A program made the translations under genes and the position numbers. This document shows, piece after piece, positions 26,771-37,800 of a stretch of 64,000 nucleotides of DNA. Position 1 is the first letter of the stretch. Every line of letters begins with the position of its first letter. The DNA is from Vibrio ziniensis (GTDB lineage Bacteria > Pseudomonadota > Gammaproteobacteria > Enterobacterales > Vibrionaceae). The stretch is from assembly GCF_011064285.1 (NCBI RefSeq), contig NZ_CP049332.1:372001-436000 (forward strand), given 5' to 3'. The notes under the pieces were generated by a model. It was not told the DNA's origin. It did not search any database and saw only the letters and a program-made list of their open reading frames with translations.

Positions 26771-28957
26771 CTATGCTTTTAACTTGTAGAACAGTGTAGA
26801 AAGCGGCGGTAAGCGAACCATAAGAGACTGCGTTAAACCTTCACTTTTCACTTTTTCTGTTTCAGCCACTTTAATAACATCAAAGTCGCTGCCAGCGTAT
26901 TTAGAACTGTCTGTGTTCAGAATCAGCTCATAGCGACCTTTGTTCGGCACACCTAAACGGAACTGTTCATGTGGCACAGGAGTGAAGTTAGTGATTGCAA
27001 GGATTCGCTCACCTTTATCACTAATGCGCTCATGCGCAATCACACTGGCATCGGCTGAGTCCTGTAAACGCCATTCAAAACCAGATGGTTCACAGTCACG
27101 CTCATGCAGTGCCGCTTCCCCTTTATACAAATGGTTAAGGTCACGAATAAGACTTTGAATACCACGGTGGCGGTCAAAATCTGTTAAGAACCACTGCAAT
27201 TGATCGTCGTGATTCCATTCCGCAGTCTGACCAAACTCAGAGCCCATGAAGTTAAGCTTCTTACCCGGTTGAGCATACATATAACCAAAATAAGCGCGCA
27301 TGTTTGCCGTTTGCTGCCACTCATCACCCGGCATTTTGTAGATCAAAGATTGCTTACCGTAGACAACTTCGTCGTGAGACAGAGACAACACATAGTTTTC
27401 ACTGAATGCGTAAATCAGCGGGAAAGTTAATGTGTTGTGGTGGTATTTACGGTGTACCGGATCTTCCTTGATATAAGAAAGACTATCGTGCATCCAACCC
27501 ATGTTCCACTTGAAGCCAAATCCCAAACCGCCCATAAAGGTTGGTGCAGAAACACCAGGGAAAGCCGTTGATTCTTCGGCAATCGTCATCGCATTAGGGA
27601 AGTATTTATAAACTTCTTCGTTCATCCACTTGAAGGTTGCAATGGCATCGTAATTCTCACGCCCACCGTCAACGTTCGGAATCCACTGATCATGGCTACG
27701 TGAGTAGTCCAAGTAGAGCATAGAAGCCACAGCATCAACACGAATGCCGTCAATATGGAACATGTCGAACCAATACAAAGCATTGGATACTAAGAACCGG
27801 CGCACATGCTCACGCCCTACATCATAGATGTAGGAGTTCCAGTCCTGATGCCAACCGCGACGTGAGTCTGGATCATGGAACAACGGTGTACCATCAAAAT
27901 TAGCTAAACCGTGGTCGTCGGATGGGAAATGTGCCGGAACCCAATCAAGCACCACACCAAGTCCAGCTTGGTGACACATGTCGACAAAATATTTGAAATC
28001 ATCTGGCGAGCCGTAACGACTGGTTGGTGCAAACAAACCCACAGGTTGATAACCCCAAGAACCATAGAATGGATGTTCAGAAACAGGCATAAGCTCAACG
28101 TGGGTATAGCCCATATCCACCAGATATGGAACAAGCTGATCGGCTAATTCACGATAGTTAAGAAAACGACCATTTTCACTACGCTTCCAAGAGCCTGCGT
28201 GTAACTCATAAAACGACAGCGCTTCTTTACGCTTTTGAGTTACAGGGCGATTTTGCCACTCACCATCTTGCCACTGATAACGGTTGTGATCATAAGTGAC
28301 AGAGGCGAAAGAAGGATGTTGCTCAGCATAGAATCCCCATGGATCCGCTTTGTGAGGTAAACCTTCACCGTGAGGTCCTTTCAATTCAAACTTATATTGA
28401 ACGCCCTCTTCCAGCCCGGGAATAAAAAGTCCCCAAATCCCATAATCCAAACGTTGCATTGGATGGCGACGGCCATCCCATTGGTTAAACGAACCCACCA
28501 AACTGCAAGCCGAAGCATGCGGAGCGTAGACAAGAAAACGAATTCCGGAGATTTGTTTGCCATCGCGCTCTAAGGTAATGAACTGAGAACCCATATGACG
28601 ATACATCTCTTTGGGAGTGTGCAGATCATCATACTCAGCATAAATTCCGTGGTATTGGTATGGGTCATCAACGATTTGTTCGGTGCCTGCCCAATTAACG
28701 GCAAGTTGATAGTGAGTAAAGCGGAGATCTTGGTCTGATTTCAGAATAAAGCCTGAGTCTTCCTCTCTTTCAAGAGTCACTCTCGGCTCCCCATCCACCA
28801 GTAATTCCACACTATCTGCACCCGGCATCCAAACTCGTAGTGCCTCTTGCTTAGAAGAATTAAACGGACCTAAAAATGCGAATGGATCAGCAAAACCAGC
28901 GTGAGAAAGCTGGTTATAGGCGACTTGTAGTTTCGAAGGCTTCTTTGTTTTTTTCAA
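26771..28957 (-). CDS. glgB: 1,4-alpha-glucan branching enzyme
   Basis: 728 residues, the same length as E. coli GlgB. N-terminal CBM48 modules ([36 protein letters not shown]) precede the GH13 barrel with region motifs [22 protein letters not shown] (nucleophile Asp), TIAEEST (acid Glu) and LSLSHDEV. It introduces alpha-1,6 branches into glycogen. The start codon is TTG at 28957: GGGGAAG lies four bases upstream and no other start is available before conserved sequence. It follows malQ, but a terminator intervenes. Confidence 0.95.
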   Translation of the reverse strand: MKKTKKPSKLQVAYNQLSHAGFADPFAFLGPFNSSKQEALRVWMPGADSVELLVDGEPRVTLEREEDSGFILKSDQDLRFTHYQLAVNWAGTEQIVDDPYQYHGIYAEYDDLHTPKEMYRHMGSQFITLERDGKQISGIRFLVYAPHASACSLVGSFNQWDGRRHPMQRLDYGIWGLFIPGLEEGVQYKFELKGPHGEGLPHKADPWGFYAEQHPSFASVTYDHNRYQWQDGEWQNRPVTQKRKEALSFYELHAGSWKRSENGRFLNYRELADQLVPYLVDMGYTHVELMPVSEHPFYGSWGYQPVGLFAPTSRYGSPDDFKYFVDMCHQAGLGVVLDWVPAHFPSDDHGLANFDGTPLFHDPDSRRGWHQDWNSYIYDVGREHVRRFLVSNALYWFDMFHIDGIRVDAVASMLYLDYSRSHDQWIPNVDGGRENYDAIATFKWMNEEVYKYFPNAMTIAEESTAFPGVSAPTFMGGLGFGFKWNMGWMHDSLSYIKEDPVHRKYHHNTLTFPLIYAFSENYVLSLSHDEVVYGKQSLIYKMPGDEWQQTANMRAYFGYMYAQPGKKLNFMGSEFGQTAEWNHDDQLQWFLTDFDRHRGIQSLIRDLNHLYKGEAALHERDCEPSGFEWRLQDSADASVIAHERISDKGERILAITNFTPVPHEQFRLGVPNKGRYELILNTDSSKYAGSDFDVIKVAETEKVKSEGLTQSLMVRLPPLSTLFYKLKA

Positions 28958-28984
28958 TACTCTTCCCCTAGCGCAACAGAGAAA

Positions 28985-29011
28985 TAAAAATGCCCGCTAC
29001 ATTGGCGGGCA
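28985..29011 (-). terminator. Intrinsic terminator between malQ and glgB
   Basis: Read on the minus strand, TGCCCGC / GCGGGCA is followed by TTTTTATTTC. It should reduce malPQ readthrough into glgB, so glgB may have partial or separate control. Confidence 0.85.
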
Positions 29012-29123
29012 TACTAGCGTAAATTCATCTTACAGAACTCAGGACGGCTAGAGAGTGACCTAACTTAAATTTCTTAGCGTAAATATAAGAAATCACTAAA
29101 TTTCCTCCTGAGTATTTACTCTA

Positions 29124-31304
29124 TTATAGACTTGCTTTGGCGCGAATTTCCGTTAATCGAGATGAAATTCGATTAACATCTTCACGAGCAAAAATTTCAT
29201 CCAAGTTCATAGACAGCTTACGACGCCAGTTTGGATATTCGTCTACTGTACCCGGAATGTTTACCGGATTATCCATTTCCAGCCAATCTTCAAGCTGAAT
29301 ACTCAGTAGAGAAGATGCACCTGCTGCTACATGTAGTTGCAAAGCTTCGCTGAGATATGAGTCCATTGGAACCATATTCGCATCACGACCAATACCATCA
29401 GGCAAGTAACCGTGCCAAGCCACGGAGTCCAAAATGCCTTGTTTGCATTTCAAGCGGTCATCAAACAAACCTGCCAACTGTTCTTTATCTGGATACAAAC
29501 CAATTTCACTACCCATTTTCAGGTCAGCACAGTGCCAGAAACCACGTAGTGTCGGCATATCGTGCGTACACAGAGCTGCCATGGACTGAGGTGCATAGTG
29601 CGCAGGCGAAATAAAGCCGCCATCTTCTTTAGAAGTTTCAAAGAAGAACACCTTATATGAGTGAACGCCCGCATCACGCAGTAGACCAACGATTTCATCA
29701 GGCACAGTACCTAAATCTTCACCAATAACACTACATTGATGACGGTGAGATTCCAGTGCAAGAATCGCTAGCATGTCTTTCACTGGGTAGTAGATGTACG
29801 CACCTTTCGTCGCGTTTTCACCTTTTGGAATCCACCACAGACGCAGTAAACCAAGTACGTGGTCAATACGTAGAGAACCGCAATGCTTCATGTTCGCGCG
29901 TAGCAGTTTAATGTATGCATCATAGCCAGTCGCTTGCAGTACTTGAGGATTCAGCGGTGGAAGACCCCAGTTCTGGCCTAAAGGGCCAAGGACATCTGGT
30001 GGAGCGCCAATGCTTGCATCCAGAATCAGATTGCCTTCGTCAGCCCAAGTCTCAGAACCTGAATCTGCCACACCAACCGCTAAGTCACGGTATAAGCCAA
30101 CTGCCATACCTTTCTCTTCAGCCAAAGCCTGAGCTTCGTTAATTTGTGTGTCAGCGACCCACTGCAAGTACATATACAGGTGAACGGCATCTTGGTTCTC
30201 ATCAATGAAGCTTTGTACTGCCGAGTTTTCAAAACGGCGATATTTCTCTGGGAATACTGGCCAGCCCCAAATATTGCTGTCTTCGGCATGAAGCTGTGCG
30301 TGTAGCGCATCAAAAGTCGCTTGATGCAACAAGCTGTCTCCACCTTCTTCCACAAAGTCCAAAAATGCACGAGCTCGGTCGGTATTTTTGTCGAGATGAC
30401 GAGCTTTAAATTCGCTGAACAACAACGGCAGTACGCTCATTTTCATTTGCGCGACTTCGGTGTAATTGACCCAATGTGATTCACGCGCTTTTTGCAGGCG
30501 CTGCTGGAACTCGGCACTGCCGACTTGTTGTTGAGCTTCACCACTCAAGGCAAATTCAGGTACTGAACTCACATCAATGTAAAGAATGTTCAACCAACGA
30601 CGCGAAGACGGGCTATACGGGCTCGCAGCTTCAGGGTTAGCAGGGAACAAAGAATGAATTGGGTTCAAACCGACAAAATCACCACCACGAGAGGCAATAT
30701 CAGCAACTAACTGTTTCAAGTCACCAAAATCACCGATACCCCAGTTGTGCTGAGTGCGCAGTGTGTAAAGCTGGATACTAGGTCCCCAAAATTTTTTGCC
30801 TTTTTCCATCGCTGGCTGCTTGTAACAGGCTTTTGGAGTTACAATAACAGTCATCTCATACGGTGCCTTACGACGCTTACGAGAAACAAATAACTTGTGA
30901 TAACCCAGCGCTAAATCGCTAGGTAGAGAAAACACTAGCGGACCACCTTGTGCACGCTCATCTCGAATAATCTGAGACTGCAGGTAGCCTTCAAAAATAT
31001 CGCCTTGTTCGGTTTCTAAACGCCAATCAAATTCACTTTCACGTGCACTTGAACCTAGATTTAGGGAGACCTCTAGTGGCTCACCTTGGCGAATCACTAA
31101 TACGGGTTCCAACACATCAGCTTTGTGTTTTTTCTCAGCCGATTTTAATAAGGTTTCATCATTGGTGATGTCATAACCTAAAGAAGCCAAAAGACGGCGA
31201 ATGGTCTCATCCTCAACTTTCGCTTCATCGCCCCAAGCGCTCACATAGCTGTCGGCAATTTTTGCCATTTCAGCGACTTGTTTTAATGCATTTTGTTCTT
31301 TCAT
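29124..31304 (-). CDS. malQ: 4-alpha-glucanotransferase (amylomaltase)
   Basis: About 726 residues of GH77. Motifs: KFWGPSIQLYTLRTQHNWGIGDFGDL, SPYSPSSRRWLNILYIDV, LRIDHVLGLLRLWW (nucleophile Asp), VIGEDLGTVP (acid Glu) and TLFTHDMPT-like CTHDMPTLRGFW. It transfers glucan segments and releases glucose from maltodextrins. ATG 31304 with GGAGAG upstream is preferred over an in-frame TTG at 31337. An N-terminal extension of about 130 residues carries an Ig-like domain. It lies downstream of malP with a hairpin in the 200-bp gap. Confidence 0.95.
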   Translation of the reverse strand: MKEQNALKQVAEMAKIADSYVSAWGDEAKVEDETIRRLLASLGYDITNDETLLKSAEKKHKADVLEPVLVIRQGEPLEVSLNLGSSARESEFDWRLETEQGDIFEGYLQSQIIRDERAQGGPLVFSLPSDLALGYHKLFVSRKRRKAPYEMTVIVTPKACYKQPAMEKGKKFWGPSIQLYTLRTQHNWGIGDFGDLKQLVADIASRGGDFVGLNPIHSLFPANPEAASPYSPSSRRWLNILYIDVSSVPEFALSGEAQQQVGSAEFQQRLQKARESHWVNYTEVAQMKMSVLPLLFSEFKARHLDKNTDRARAFLDFVEEGGDSLLHQATFDALHAQLHAEDSNIWGWPVFPEKYRRFENSAVQSFIDENQDAVHLYMYLQWVADTQINEAQALAEEKGMAVGLYRDLAVGVADSGSETWADEGNLILDASIGAPPDVLGPLGQNWGLPPLNPQVLQATGYDAYIKLLRANMKHCGSLRIDHVLGLLRLWWIPKGENATKGAYIYYPVKDMLAILALESHRHQCSVIGEDLGTVPDEIVGLLRDAGVHSYKVFFFETSKEDGGFISPAHYAPQSMAALCTHDMPTLRGFWHCADLKMGSEIGLYPDKEQLAGLFDDRLKCKQGILDSVAWHGYLPDGIGRDANMVPMDSYLSEALQLHVAAGASSLLSIQLEDWLEMDNPVNIPGTVDEYPNWRRKLSMNLDEIFAREDVNRISSRLTEIRAKASL

Positions 31305-31470
31305 CGCTCTCTCCGAAGGGACTGCATAATCCTTCAAATGTGTAGGGTGTAATTTTTAGTGTTTGTCGATTTAGCTTTATTCATTCTGAACATTTGATGA
31401 TTAACCGTGAATATTCAGACTTGGCTAGCGGTTCACGATTAACTTTAATTTGCTCGGTGCTGACGCCATT

Positions 31471-31494
31471 CAGCCAAGGCTTTCACCTTGGCTG
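31471..31494 (-). promoter_or_regulatory. Intercistronic hairpin, malP-malQ
   Basis: CAGCCAAGG / CCTTGGCTG is a perfect 9-bp stem with a 6-base loop. No T tract follows on the minus strand, so it more likely protects malP mRNA or tunes malQ than terminates. Confidence 0.55.
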
Positions 31495-31508
31495 TTTGGG
31501 GTTTGTCA

Positions 31509-33962
31509 TTAGCGTTTAACGGCTTCGAGCTTCCAAATGTTATTCACGTAATCGCGAATACTACGGTCGGAGCTGAATTTGCCCACCAGCGCGGTGTTCA
31601 ATATTGCCTTCTTCGCCCATCCCGCCTGATCTCGGTATTGCTTGTCCATGTCTTCATGCGCCTTCACATAGGATGCAAAGTCAGCCAGTACAAGATATGG
31701 GTCACCGCCGTTAAGCAAGCTGTCATAAGTTGCTCGAAGTCTTGCAGGTTCACCAGGGGTGAATTCATCAGACATTAGCAGTTCCATTGAGGCTTTGAGT
31801 AACGGGTCCGCATTGTAGTAGTTGTAAGGGTTGTAACCACTTGCTTTTAGCGACTCGACGCCATCCACTTCTAATCCGAAGATATAGATATTGTCATCGC
31901 CAACTTCTTCGCGAATTTCAACGTTCGCACCATCCATAGTACCGATTGTCAGTGCACCGTTAAGAGCCATCTTCATGTTACCTGTACCTGATGCTTCTTT
32001 ACCTGCGGTAGAGATTTGCTCAGATACGTCAGCTGCAGGAATGATGATCTCAGCCATACTCACACGGTAGTCAGGAATGAACACCACTTTCAGTTTGTTG
32101 CCGATACGTGGATCATTGTTCACTTTCTCTGCAATCTTGTTCAACGCAAAGATGATCTCTTTCGCTAGGTGGTAGCCCGGCGCCGCTTTCGCAGCAAAGA
32201 ACACCACGCGAGGGTGCATATCGAACGACGGATCGTTGATGATGCAGTGGTAAAGAGAAAGAATGTGCAGCATGTTGAGGTGCTGACGTTTGTACTCGTG
32301 CAGACGTTTGATCTGTACGTCGAAGATCGCATTTGTATCGAGATCGATACCCATGTTCTCTTTTACCCAGTTCGCTAAACGCGCTTTGTTCTCTTTCTTC
32401 ACTGCCATGAATTGCTTTTGGAACTTCGCATCATCAGCGTATTGAGAAATCGCTTCGAGTTTATCGAGATCGGCTGGCCAATCATCACCGATTTTTTCGG
32501 AGATCAGTGCTGACAATGCTGGGTTACAGAATTTCAGCCAACGACGTGGAGTAATACCGTTGGTCACGTTTTGTAGACGGCCTGGATACAGTTCATTGAA
32601 CTCAGGGAATAGGTCACGCTTAACAAGCTCTGAGTGTAAAGCTGCTACACCGTTCACGGCGTAAGAACCTACCACACAAAGGTTTGCCATGCGCACCATG
32701 CGGTGGAAGCCTTCTTCGATGATGGAAAGCTTTTGTTGTTTAGCTACATCACCCGGCCATTTCGCACGAACTTCTTGCATAAAGCGGTGGTTGATTTCGT
32801 AAATGATTTCCATGTGACGAGGCAATAGACGTTGAATCAACGACTCGCTCCATGTTTCCAGCGCTTCTGGCAACAAAGTATGGTTGGTATAAGCAAATGT
32901 CTTAGCACAGATGCTCCAAGCCGCTTCCCAAGATAGGCCACGTTCATCCACCAAAATACGCATCAATTCAGGAATGGCGATGGTTGGGTGAGTATCGTTA
33001 AGCTGAATGGTCTCTTTCTTCGGTAGATCTTCCAGCGCAAAACCTGCACCTTCGTGACGGCGCAGAATATCGCGCACAGACGCAGCACTATGGAAGTACT
33101 GTTGCATCAAACGCAGTGTTTTACCTTTCTCGTGGTTATCGTTCGGGTAAAGCACTTTCGTAATGTTGCCCGCATCAATCAGTGCGTGCTGAGCTTCAAA
33201 GTAGTTACCGTTGTTAAAGCTTTCTAATGAGAAAGGCGCGATAGCGCGGCATTCCCAAAGACGTAACGGGTAAACCGTATCACTTTGATAACCAACGATT
33301 GGTAGATCCCAAGGCATTGCTTGTACCATCATACCTGGAACCCATTTGCGAACTTCTTTGCCATTTTCATAAGCCACTTCAACGTGACCGTAGAAGCCAA
33401 TTTCTTGTTTCAGTTCAGGGCGTGCAATTTCCCAAGGGTAACCTTCGATACCACACCAAGCATCTGGTGCTTCTTTCTGATGTCCTTGCTCAAATGACTG
33501 TTTGAACAAACCGTATTCATAATGAAGACCGTAACCCACAGTTGGGTATTCTTGAGCGGCACATGAATCCATGAAACACGCTGCAAGACGGCCTAAACCA
33601 CCGTTACCCAATGAAGGGTCACGTTCTTCTTCAAGGAGATCCGATAAGTTCTGACCTAACTCCGCCATCGCTTCAGAAATCTGTTCATAAAGCCCCATGC
33701 TGATGAGGTTATTCCCTGTCAAACGGCCAATTAGGAACTCTAGAGACAGGTAGTTCAAACTTTTTGCATTTACGATACGCTCGTCTTGCTCAGTTTCAAG
33801 CATGTCGAACGTTGTCAATTCTGCTAGAGCATGACCCATAGCCAAATACCAAGAGCGGCTAGAAGCATGTTCAACCGTGGTCGCGTATGTCGCGGTAAGG
33901 TTACGCTTTACGTTCGCTTGGAACGCAGCTTTATCAAACGTTTTCTGTTGCGTAGGTTTCAT
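31509..33962 (-). CDS. malP: Maltodextrin phosphorylase
   Basis: 817 residues of GT35. Characteristic stretches: SLEFLIGRLTGNNL, EERDPSLGNGGLGRLAACFMDS, QLNDTHPTIAIPELMRIL, RLHEYKRQHLN and the pyridoxal-phosphate site EASGTGNMKMALNGALTIGT with the Schiff-base lysine. It phosphorolyses maltodextrins to glucose 1-phosphate. As the promoter-proximal gene of malPQ, it is divergent from malT. The proximity to MalT boxes and a strong CRP site supports maltose induction and catabolite control. Confidence 0.96.
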   Translation of the reverse strand: MKPTQQKTFDKAAFQANVKRNLTATYATTVEHASSRSWYLAMGHALAELTTFDMLETEQDERIVNAKSLNYLSLEFLIGRLTGNNLISMGLYEQISEAMAELGQNLSDLLEEERDPSLGNGGLGRLAACFMDSCAAQEYPTVGYGLHYEYGLFKQSFEQGHQKEAPDAWCGIEGYPWEIARPELKQEIGFYGHVEVAYENGKEVRKWVPGMMVQAMPWDLPIVGYQSDTVYPLRLWECRAIAPFSLESFNNGNYFEAQHALIDAGNITKVLYPNDNHEKGKTLRLMQQYFHSAASVRDILRRHEGAGFALEDLPKKETIQLNDTHPTIAIPELMRILVDERGLSWEAAWSICAKTFAYTNHTLLPEALETWSESLIQRLLPRHMEIIYEINHRFMQEVRAKWPGDVAKQQKLSIIEEGFHRMVRMANLCVVGSYAVNGVAALHSELVKRDLFPEFNELYPGRLQNVTNGITPRRWLKFCNPALSALISEKIGDDWPADLDKLEAISQYADDAKFQKQFMAVKKENKARLANWVKENMGIDLDTNAIFDVQIKRLHEYKRQHLNMLHILSLYHCIINDPSFDMHPRVVFFAAKAAPGYHLAKEIIFALNKIAEKVNNDPRIGNKLKVVFIPDYRVSMAEIIIPAADVSEQISTAGKEASGTGNMKMALNGALTIGTMDGANVEIREEVGDDNIYIFGLEVDGVESLKASGYNPYNYYNADPLLKASMELLMSDEFTPGEPARLRATYDSLLNGGDPYLVLADFASYVKAHEDMDKQYRDQAGWAKKAILNTALVGKFSSDRSIRDYVNNIWKLEAVKR

Positions 33963-34028
33963 CGAGAAATCTCACTTATCAGTTCTAATCCATCTGTGCC
34001 ATATCCTGCCCCGACAATAAAATGTAAA

Positions 34029-34062
34029 CATCCTCCCAAGTTGTCATGAAGTTAGGAGGAGA
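34029..34062. promoter_or_regulatory. Inverted pair of MalT boxes at malP promoter
   Basis: The minus-strand TGGGAGGATG (34038-34029) matches GGGGAKGAGG-type MalT boxes at 8 of 10, and the plus-strand TAGGAGGAGA (34053-34062) at 7 of 10. They lie 67-100 bp upstream of malP. Confidence 0.55.
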
Positions 34063-34138
34063 AGTCAGGGCGTAGAGGGTGCAGCACTTAAGTCGTAGTG
34101 ATCAATCTCTCATTGAGAGTCGAATACTCGAAACTCTC

Positions 34139-34154
34139 AGTGATTGAGATCACA
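34139..34154. promoter_or_regulatory. Strong CRP site between malP and malT
   Basis: AGTGA-N6-TCACA matches 9 of 10 consensus positions. It lies in the divergent malP-malT region, nearer malP. Confidence 0.75.
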
Positions 34155-34322
34155 ATGGCTACCTCAATAACCTTAGACGGGGTTTAAACAGGTAGGAGAT
34201 TCAAGCAGTGATCCTTTTGCTCATAATGTATACTTCATCACACTAAAATGACCTTATTTACGCATTTTTCATTAAATCTCGTATACCCCGCCCTTCTACC
34301 AAGCTAAGCAAGAATCATTTTT

Positions 34323-34338
34323 ATTGATATTGATCACA
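34323..34338. promoter_or_regulatory. CRP-like site upstream of malT
   Basis: ATTGA-N6-TCACA matches 8 of 10 positions, 156 bp before the malT ATG. cAMP-CRP activation of malT is known in enteric bacteria. Confidence 0.55.
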
Positions 34339-34493
34339 AATTTAGGGCGTAGTCAGCTCCAGAATGTGAATCGTGCGAAATTCGAGAAAGGGATCAATAA
34401 ACGTAGTGAAAAACTTCAAGTAACATCATCGCCATAAAAGTGACAGAGATCTCCGTTTATACCTCCTATTATTTGATCGAAGGGAAATCAAGA

Positions 34494-37202
34494 ATGTGGA
34501 TACCTTCTAAGCTGACGCGTCCAGGACGTTTACACAACGCCATTATTCGTCCAAGAGTATTGGACATTTTGCATAACGCCACATGCTATAAATTAGTGCT
34601 TTTCCGATCACCTGCGGGTTACGGGAAAACAACCATGGCCGCACAATGGCTTGCCGACAAACCTAATGTCGGGTGGTACAGCATTGACGACAGTGACAAC
34701 GATCCTTTCCGTTTCTTGAACTATTTTCTGCAGGCGATCAATAAAGCGACCGATCAAAGCTGTCCAAATGCACAAAAGCTGGCGGAAAAACGTCAGTTCT
34801 CTTCAATTCACTCATTGTTTAGTGAAGTGTTCACAGAAATGGCGCACCACCATCAAGAGTGTTATGTAGTTCTCGATGACTACCATTTGCTGTCTGATGA
34901 AGAAATTCATGAGGCGATGCGTTTTTTCATAAAACACATGCCAGATAACATGACATTGGTTGTCACTAGCCGCGCAGCACCACCACTCGGAACGGCGAAC
35001 TTGCGCGTGCGTGATTTGATGATTGAGATAGGTAACGAACTGTTGGCTTTCGATACTGAAGAAACTACTCGTTTCTTTAATCAGCGGGTCACCGATGGTG
35101 TAGACGACACCACAGCAAATAGCTTACGCGATTACGTCGAAGGCTGGCCTTCAGCTCTACAACTGATTGCGTTACAAGCGCAGTATCAGAAGCGAACACT
35201 GGAGCAAAGTGCGGAATCGGTTTCCCAGTTCAACCATGCACACCTTTGGGATTACTTAGTTGAAGAGGTGTTTGACCTCCTCGATAACGAGACTCGTCAG
35301 TTCCTGATGCAATGTTCTGTGTTGGAGCACTTTAACGATTCATTGGTCACTGCACTGACCAAACGTGACGATGCATTAAGCATGATTGAATCACTTAACC
35401 GTTTTGGTTTGTTCATTTACCCTCTTGAAGGAGAACACAACTGGTATCGTTTCCATAACTTATTTGGTGAGTTTCTCGCCCACCAACGTCTGGCACGAAT
35501 TCCCCAACAAGAGCACGATCTTCACAAAGAAGCAGCGCATGCTTGGTTAGAAATATCTAACCCTCATCAAGCTCTTCGTCATGCAAAAATTGCCCTAGCT
35601 ACAGATTTGCTGGCAACCATTTTAAGTGAACACGGTTGGAAAATGTTTAACCAAGGCGAACTAGAGATGTTGGAGTCTTCAATAAATCTACTATCGCCTA
35701 CTCAGCTTTATAGCGAACCAAAGCTATGCATGCTGCAAGCATGGCTTGCACAAAGCCAGCACAGATATAACGACGTAGGAGCTCTGCTCTCTAAAGCTGA
35801 CGAGGAGATGACTAAGCTCAACGTGGAACTGTCTAGCAAAGAGCAAGGTGAATTTAATGCACTACGCGCTCAAGTTGCCATCAACCAGAATGAACCGGAA
35901 AAAGCCTTAGAACTGGCCGAACTCGCTCTTAGCCAACTAGACAATACTATCTATCGCAGTCGTATCGTAGCAACTTCCGTGGTTGGCGAGGTAAACCACG
36001 TATTAGGACAACTCAGCCGAGCTCTGCCTATGATGCAGCAGACTGAAAAGCTAGCTCGCCAGTATCAGGTTTATCATCAAGCATTGTGGGCGTTATTGCA
36101 ACAGAGTGAAATTCTCATAGCTCTGGGTTACGTTCAAGCTGCCTATGAAGTCCAGGACAATGCGTTCAAATTGATTGAAGAACACCAGCTTCATCAGCTT
36201 CCACTGCATGAATTTCTGTTGCGTATTCGCGCACAAATTCTATGGTGTTGGAACCGCTTAGATGAAGCAGAAGAGTGCGCCTATAAGGGGTTGGACGTGC
36301 TCGGTAATCACTCTCCAAGTAAACATCTGCATAGTTACTCTATGCTAGCGCGAATCTCCGTTGGTCGAGGTGAATTAGACAAAGCGAGCCGCTTCATAGA
36401 GCAAATTTTACATCTGATGAAGCAATCTAGTTACCACGTTGATTGGACAGCCAATGCATCTCTCTCCCTATTACTGTACTGGCAAGCTCGCGGGGATTTA
36501 GATTCAATCCAAGGTTGGTTGAACACTTCTACTCGCCCAGAAAAAGCATGTAACCACTTCTCGCAACTTCAGTGGCGCAATATTGCTCGTGCACAAATCA
36601 ATATGGGAATGATGGATGAGGCAAAACAAACGTTAGACTTCATGCAAGAAGAAGCAAAGAAATACCAATTAATTACTGATATCAACCGTAACCTAATTGT
36701 TGAATCCATTCTTGCGACTACTCTAGGGAGAGAAGAAGAAGCACGTGACAAGCTAAAACAAGCGTTAGCACTCACTAACCAAACAGGCATGGTTGGTAAC
36801 TTCCTTATTGATGGAACCAACGTGGGACACGTACTGGAAAAACTAATTCAGCGTGGTGAACTCGGAGATTTAGAACGTCACCGAGCACAACAGTTGATGA
36901 AAGTGATTTCTACCACTCAACGTAGCCGATCTATCCATTTTGATGAAGAGTTTGTCGAAAAACTCATCAATCACCCAAATATTCCGGAGTTAGTACGTAC
37001 TAGCCCACTAACGCAGCGTGAATGGCAGGTTTTAGGGTTGATCTACTCTGGATTCAGTAATGAACAAATTGCCCAAGAACTAGATGTCGCTGGAACAACC
37101 ATCAAAACACACATACGCAACCTGTACCAAAAACTGAATATTGTGAACCGTAAAGATGCGGTTCACACCGCAGAAAATCTGTTGCAGTTGATGGGTTATT
37201 GA
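34494..37202 (+). CDS. malT: HTH-type maltose regulon activator MalT
   Basis: 902 residues from ATG 34494 ([21 protein letters not shown]), preceded by AAGGGA. The in-frame GTG at 34440 is not favoured because E. coli MalT aligns from the ATG. It is a STAND ATPase: Walker [18 protein letters not shown] near residue 35, Walker [12 protein letters not shown], then a TPR-like superhelix sensing maltotriose, and a C-terminal LuxR HTH ([45 protein letters not shown]). It activates malPQ, encoded divergently, and the other mal genes. Confidence 0.96.
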   Translation: MWIPSKLTRPGRLHNAIIRPRVLDILHNATCYKLVLFRSPAGYGKTTMAAQWLADKPNVGWYSIDDSDNDPFRFLNYFLQAINKATDQSCPNAQKLAEKRQFSSIHSLFSEVFTEMAHHHQECYVVLDDYHLLSDEEIHEAMRFFIKHMPDNMTLVVTSRAAPPLGTANLRVRDLMIEIGNELLAFDTEETTRFFNQRVTDGVDDTTANSLRDYVEGWPSALQLIALQAQYQKRTLEQSAESVSQFNHAHLWDYLVEEVFDLLDNETRQFLMQCSVLEHFNDSLVTALTKRDDALSMIESLNRFGLFIYPLEGEHNWYRFHNLFGEFLAHQRLARIPQQEHDLHKEAAHAWLEISNPHQALRHAKIALATDLLATILSEHGWKMFNQGELEMLESSINLLSPTQLYSEPKLCMLQAWLAQSQHRYNDVGALLSKADEEMTKLNVELSSKEQGEFNALRAQVAINQNEPEKALELAELALSQLDNTIYRSRIVATSVVGEVNHVLGQLSRALPMMQQTEKLARQYQVYHQALWALLQQSEILIALGYVQAAYEVQDNAFKLIEEHQLHQLPLHEFLLRIRAQILWCWNRLDEAEECAYKGLDVLGNHSPSKHLHSYSMLARISVGRGELDKASRFIEQILHLMKQSSYHVDWTANASLSLLLYWQARGDLDSIQGWLNTSTRPEKACNHFSQLQWRNIARAQINMGMMDEAKQTLDFMQEEAKKYQLITDINRNLIVESILATTLGREEEARDKLKQALALTNQTGMVGNFLIDGTNVGHVLEKLIQRGELGDLERHRAQQLMKVISTTQRSRSIHFDEEFVEKLINHPNIPELVRTSPLTQREWQVLGLIYSGFSNEQIAQELDVAGTTIKTHIRNLYQKLNIVNRKDAVHTAENLLQLMGY

Positions 37203-37216
37203 TTCAAGTAAAACGT

Positions 37217-37243
37217 AAAGAGCCAGCAAATGCTGGCTCTTTT
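37217..37243. terminator. Bidirectional terminator, malT / yibL
   Basis: AAAGAGCCAGCA / TGCTGGCTCTTT perfect stem with a T tail, between convergent genes. Confidence 0.92.
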
Positions 37244-37273
37244 TGAATCTTTTCTTCTATTATCTTTTCGCGA

Positions 37274-37630
37274 TTAAAAAGGTTTTGGTGCGAAACCTGT
37301 CATCACTTCAAGGCGCATAGCTTTACCAATTTTCGTCATTGGGTGAACAACCACTAACCCTTTTACGCGTTTTTTAAGCTTACCTAAATCAGCTTGCTCT
37401 TCTTTGGTGATTTCACGAGAGAAAGCCATATCCGATAACTCTTTGCGCTCTTTATTGAGATCGTACTCGACCTTGTGTTTCAAGCTTTTTAGCTGCTTAG
37501 TCAGTCTATCGATGTCATCGGTAAATTTAGTAATCATCGCACTATCGCCGCGAGTCTTGGCTGCATCCAACTTGTGACGGCAAGTATCGATGCGATTGTT
37601 CAGTTGTTGAATGTCGTTCTTCAGACTCAT
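37274..37630 (-). CDS. yibL: YibL family ribosome-associated protein
   Basis: 118 residues from ATG 37630. The N-terminal two-thirds is a coiled coil (LKNDIQQLNNRIDTCRHKLDAAKTRG), and the C-terminal block FSREITKEEQADLGKLKKRVKGLVVVHPMTKIG is nearly identical in pattern to E. coli YibL. YibL co-sediments with ribosomal subunits; its function is unknown. The longer frame begins at 37672 in sequence with no family support, and TAGGGA lies before ATG 37630. Confidence 0.9.
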   Translation of the reverse strand: MSLKNDIQQLNNRIDTCRHKLDAAKTRGDSAMITKFTDDIDRLTKQLKSLKHKVEYDLNKERKELSDMAFSREITKEEQADLGKLKKRVKGLVVVHPMTKIGKAMRLEVMTGFAPKPF

Positions 37631-37800
37631 GGATTTAGTCCCTACATAAAATTTGGAGGCGGAGTATAGCATAGCTGCCCCAATAGGCTCTATGGAAAAA
37701 TATTCACTTCAAGTACATAGCGATCATAATAGGTTAATGCCCCTTCTGTTTTGAGACAAATACTCAACTCAAAGATGGTTGTTATGAATCTAATTAATTG

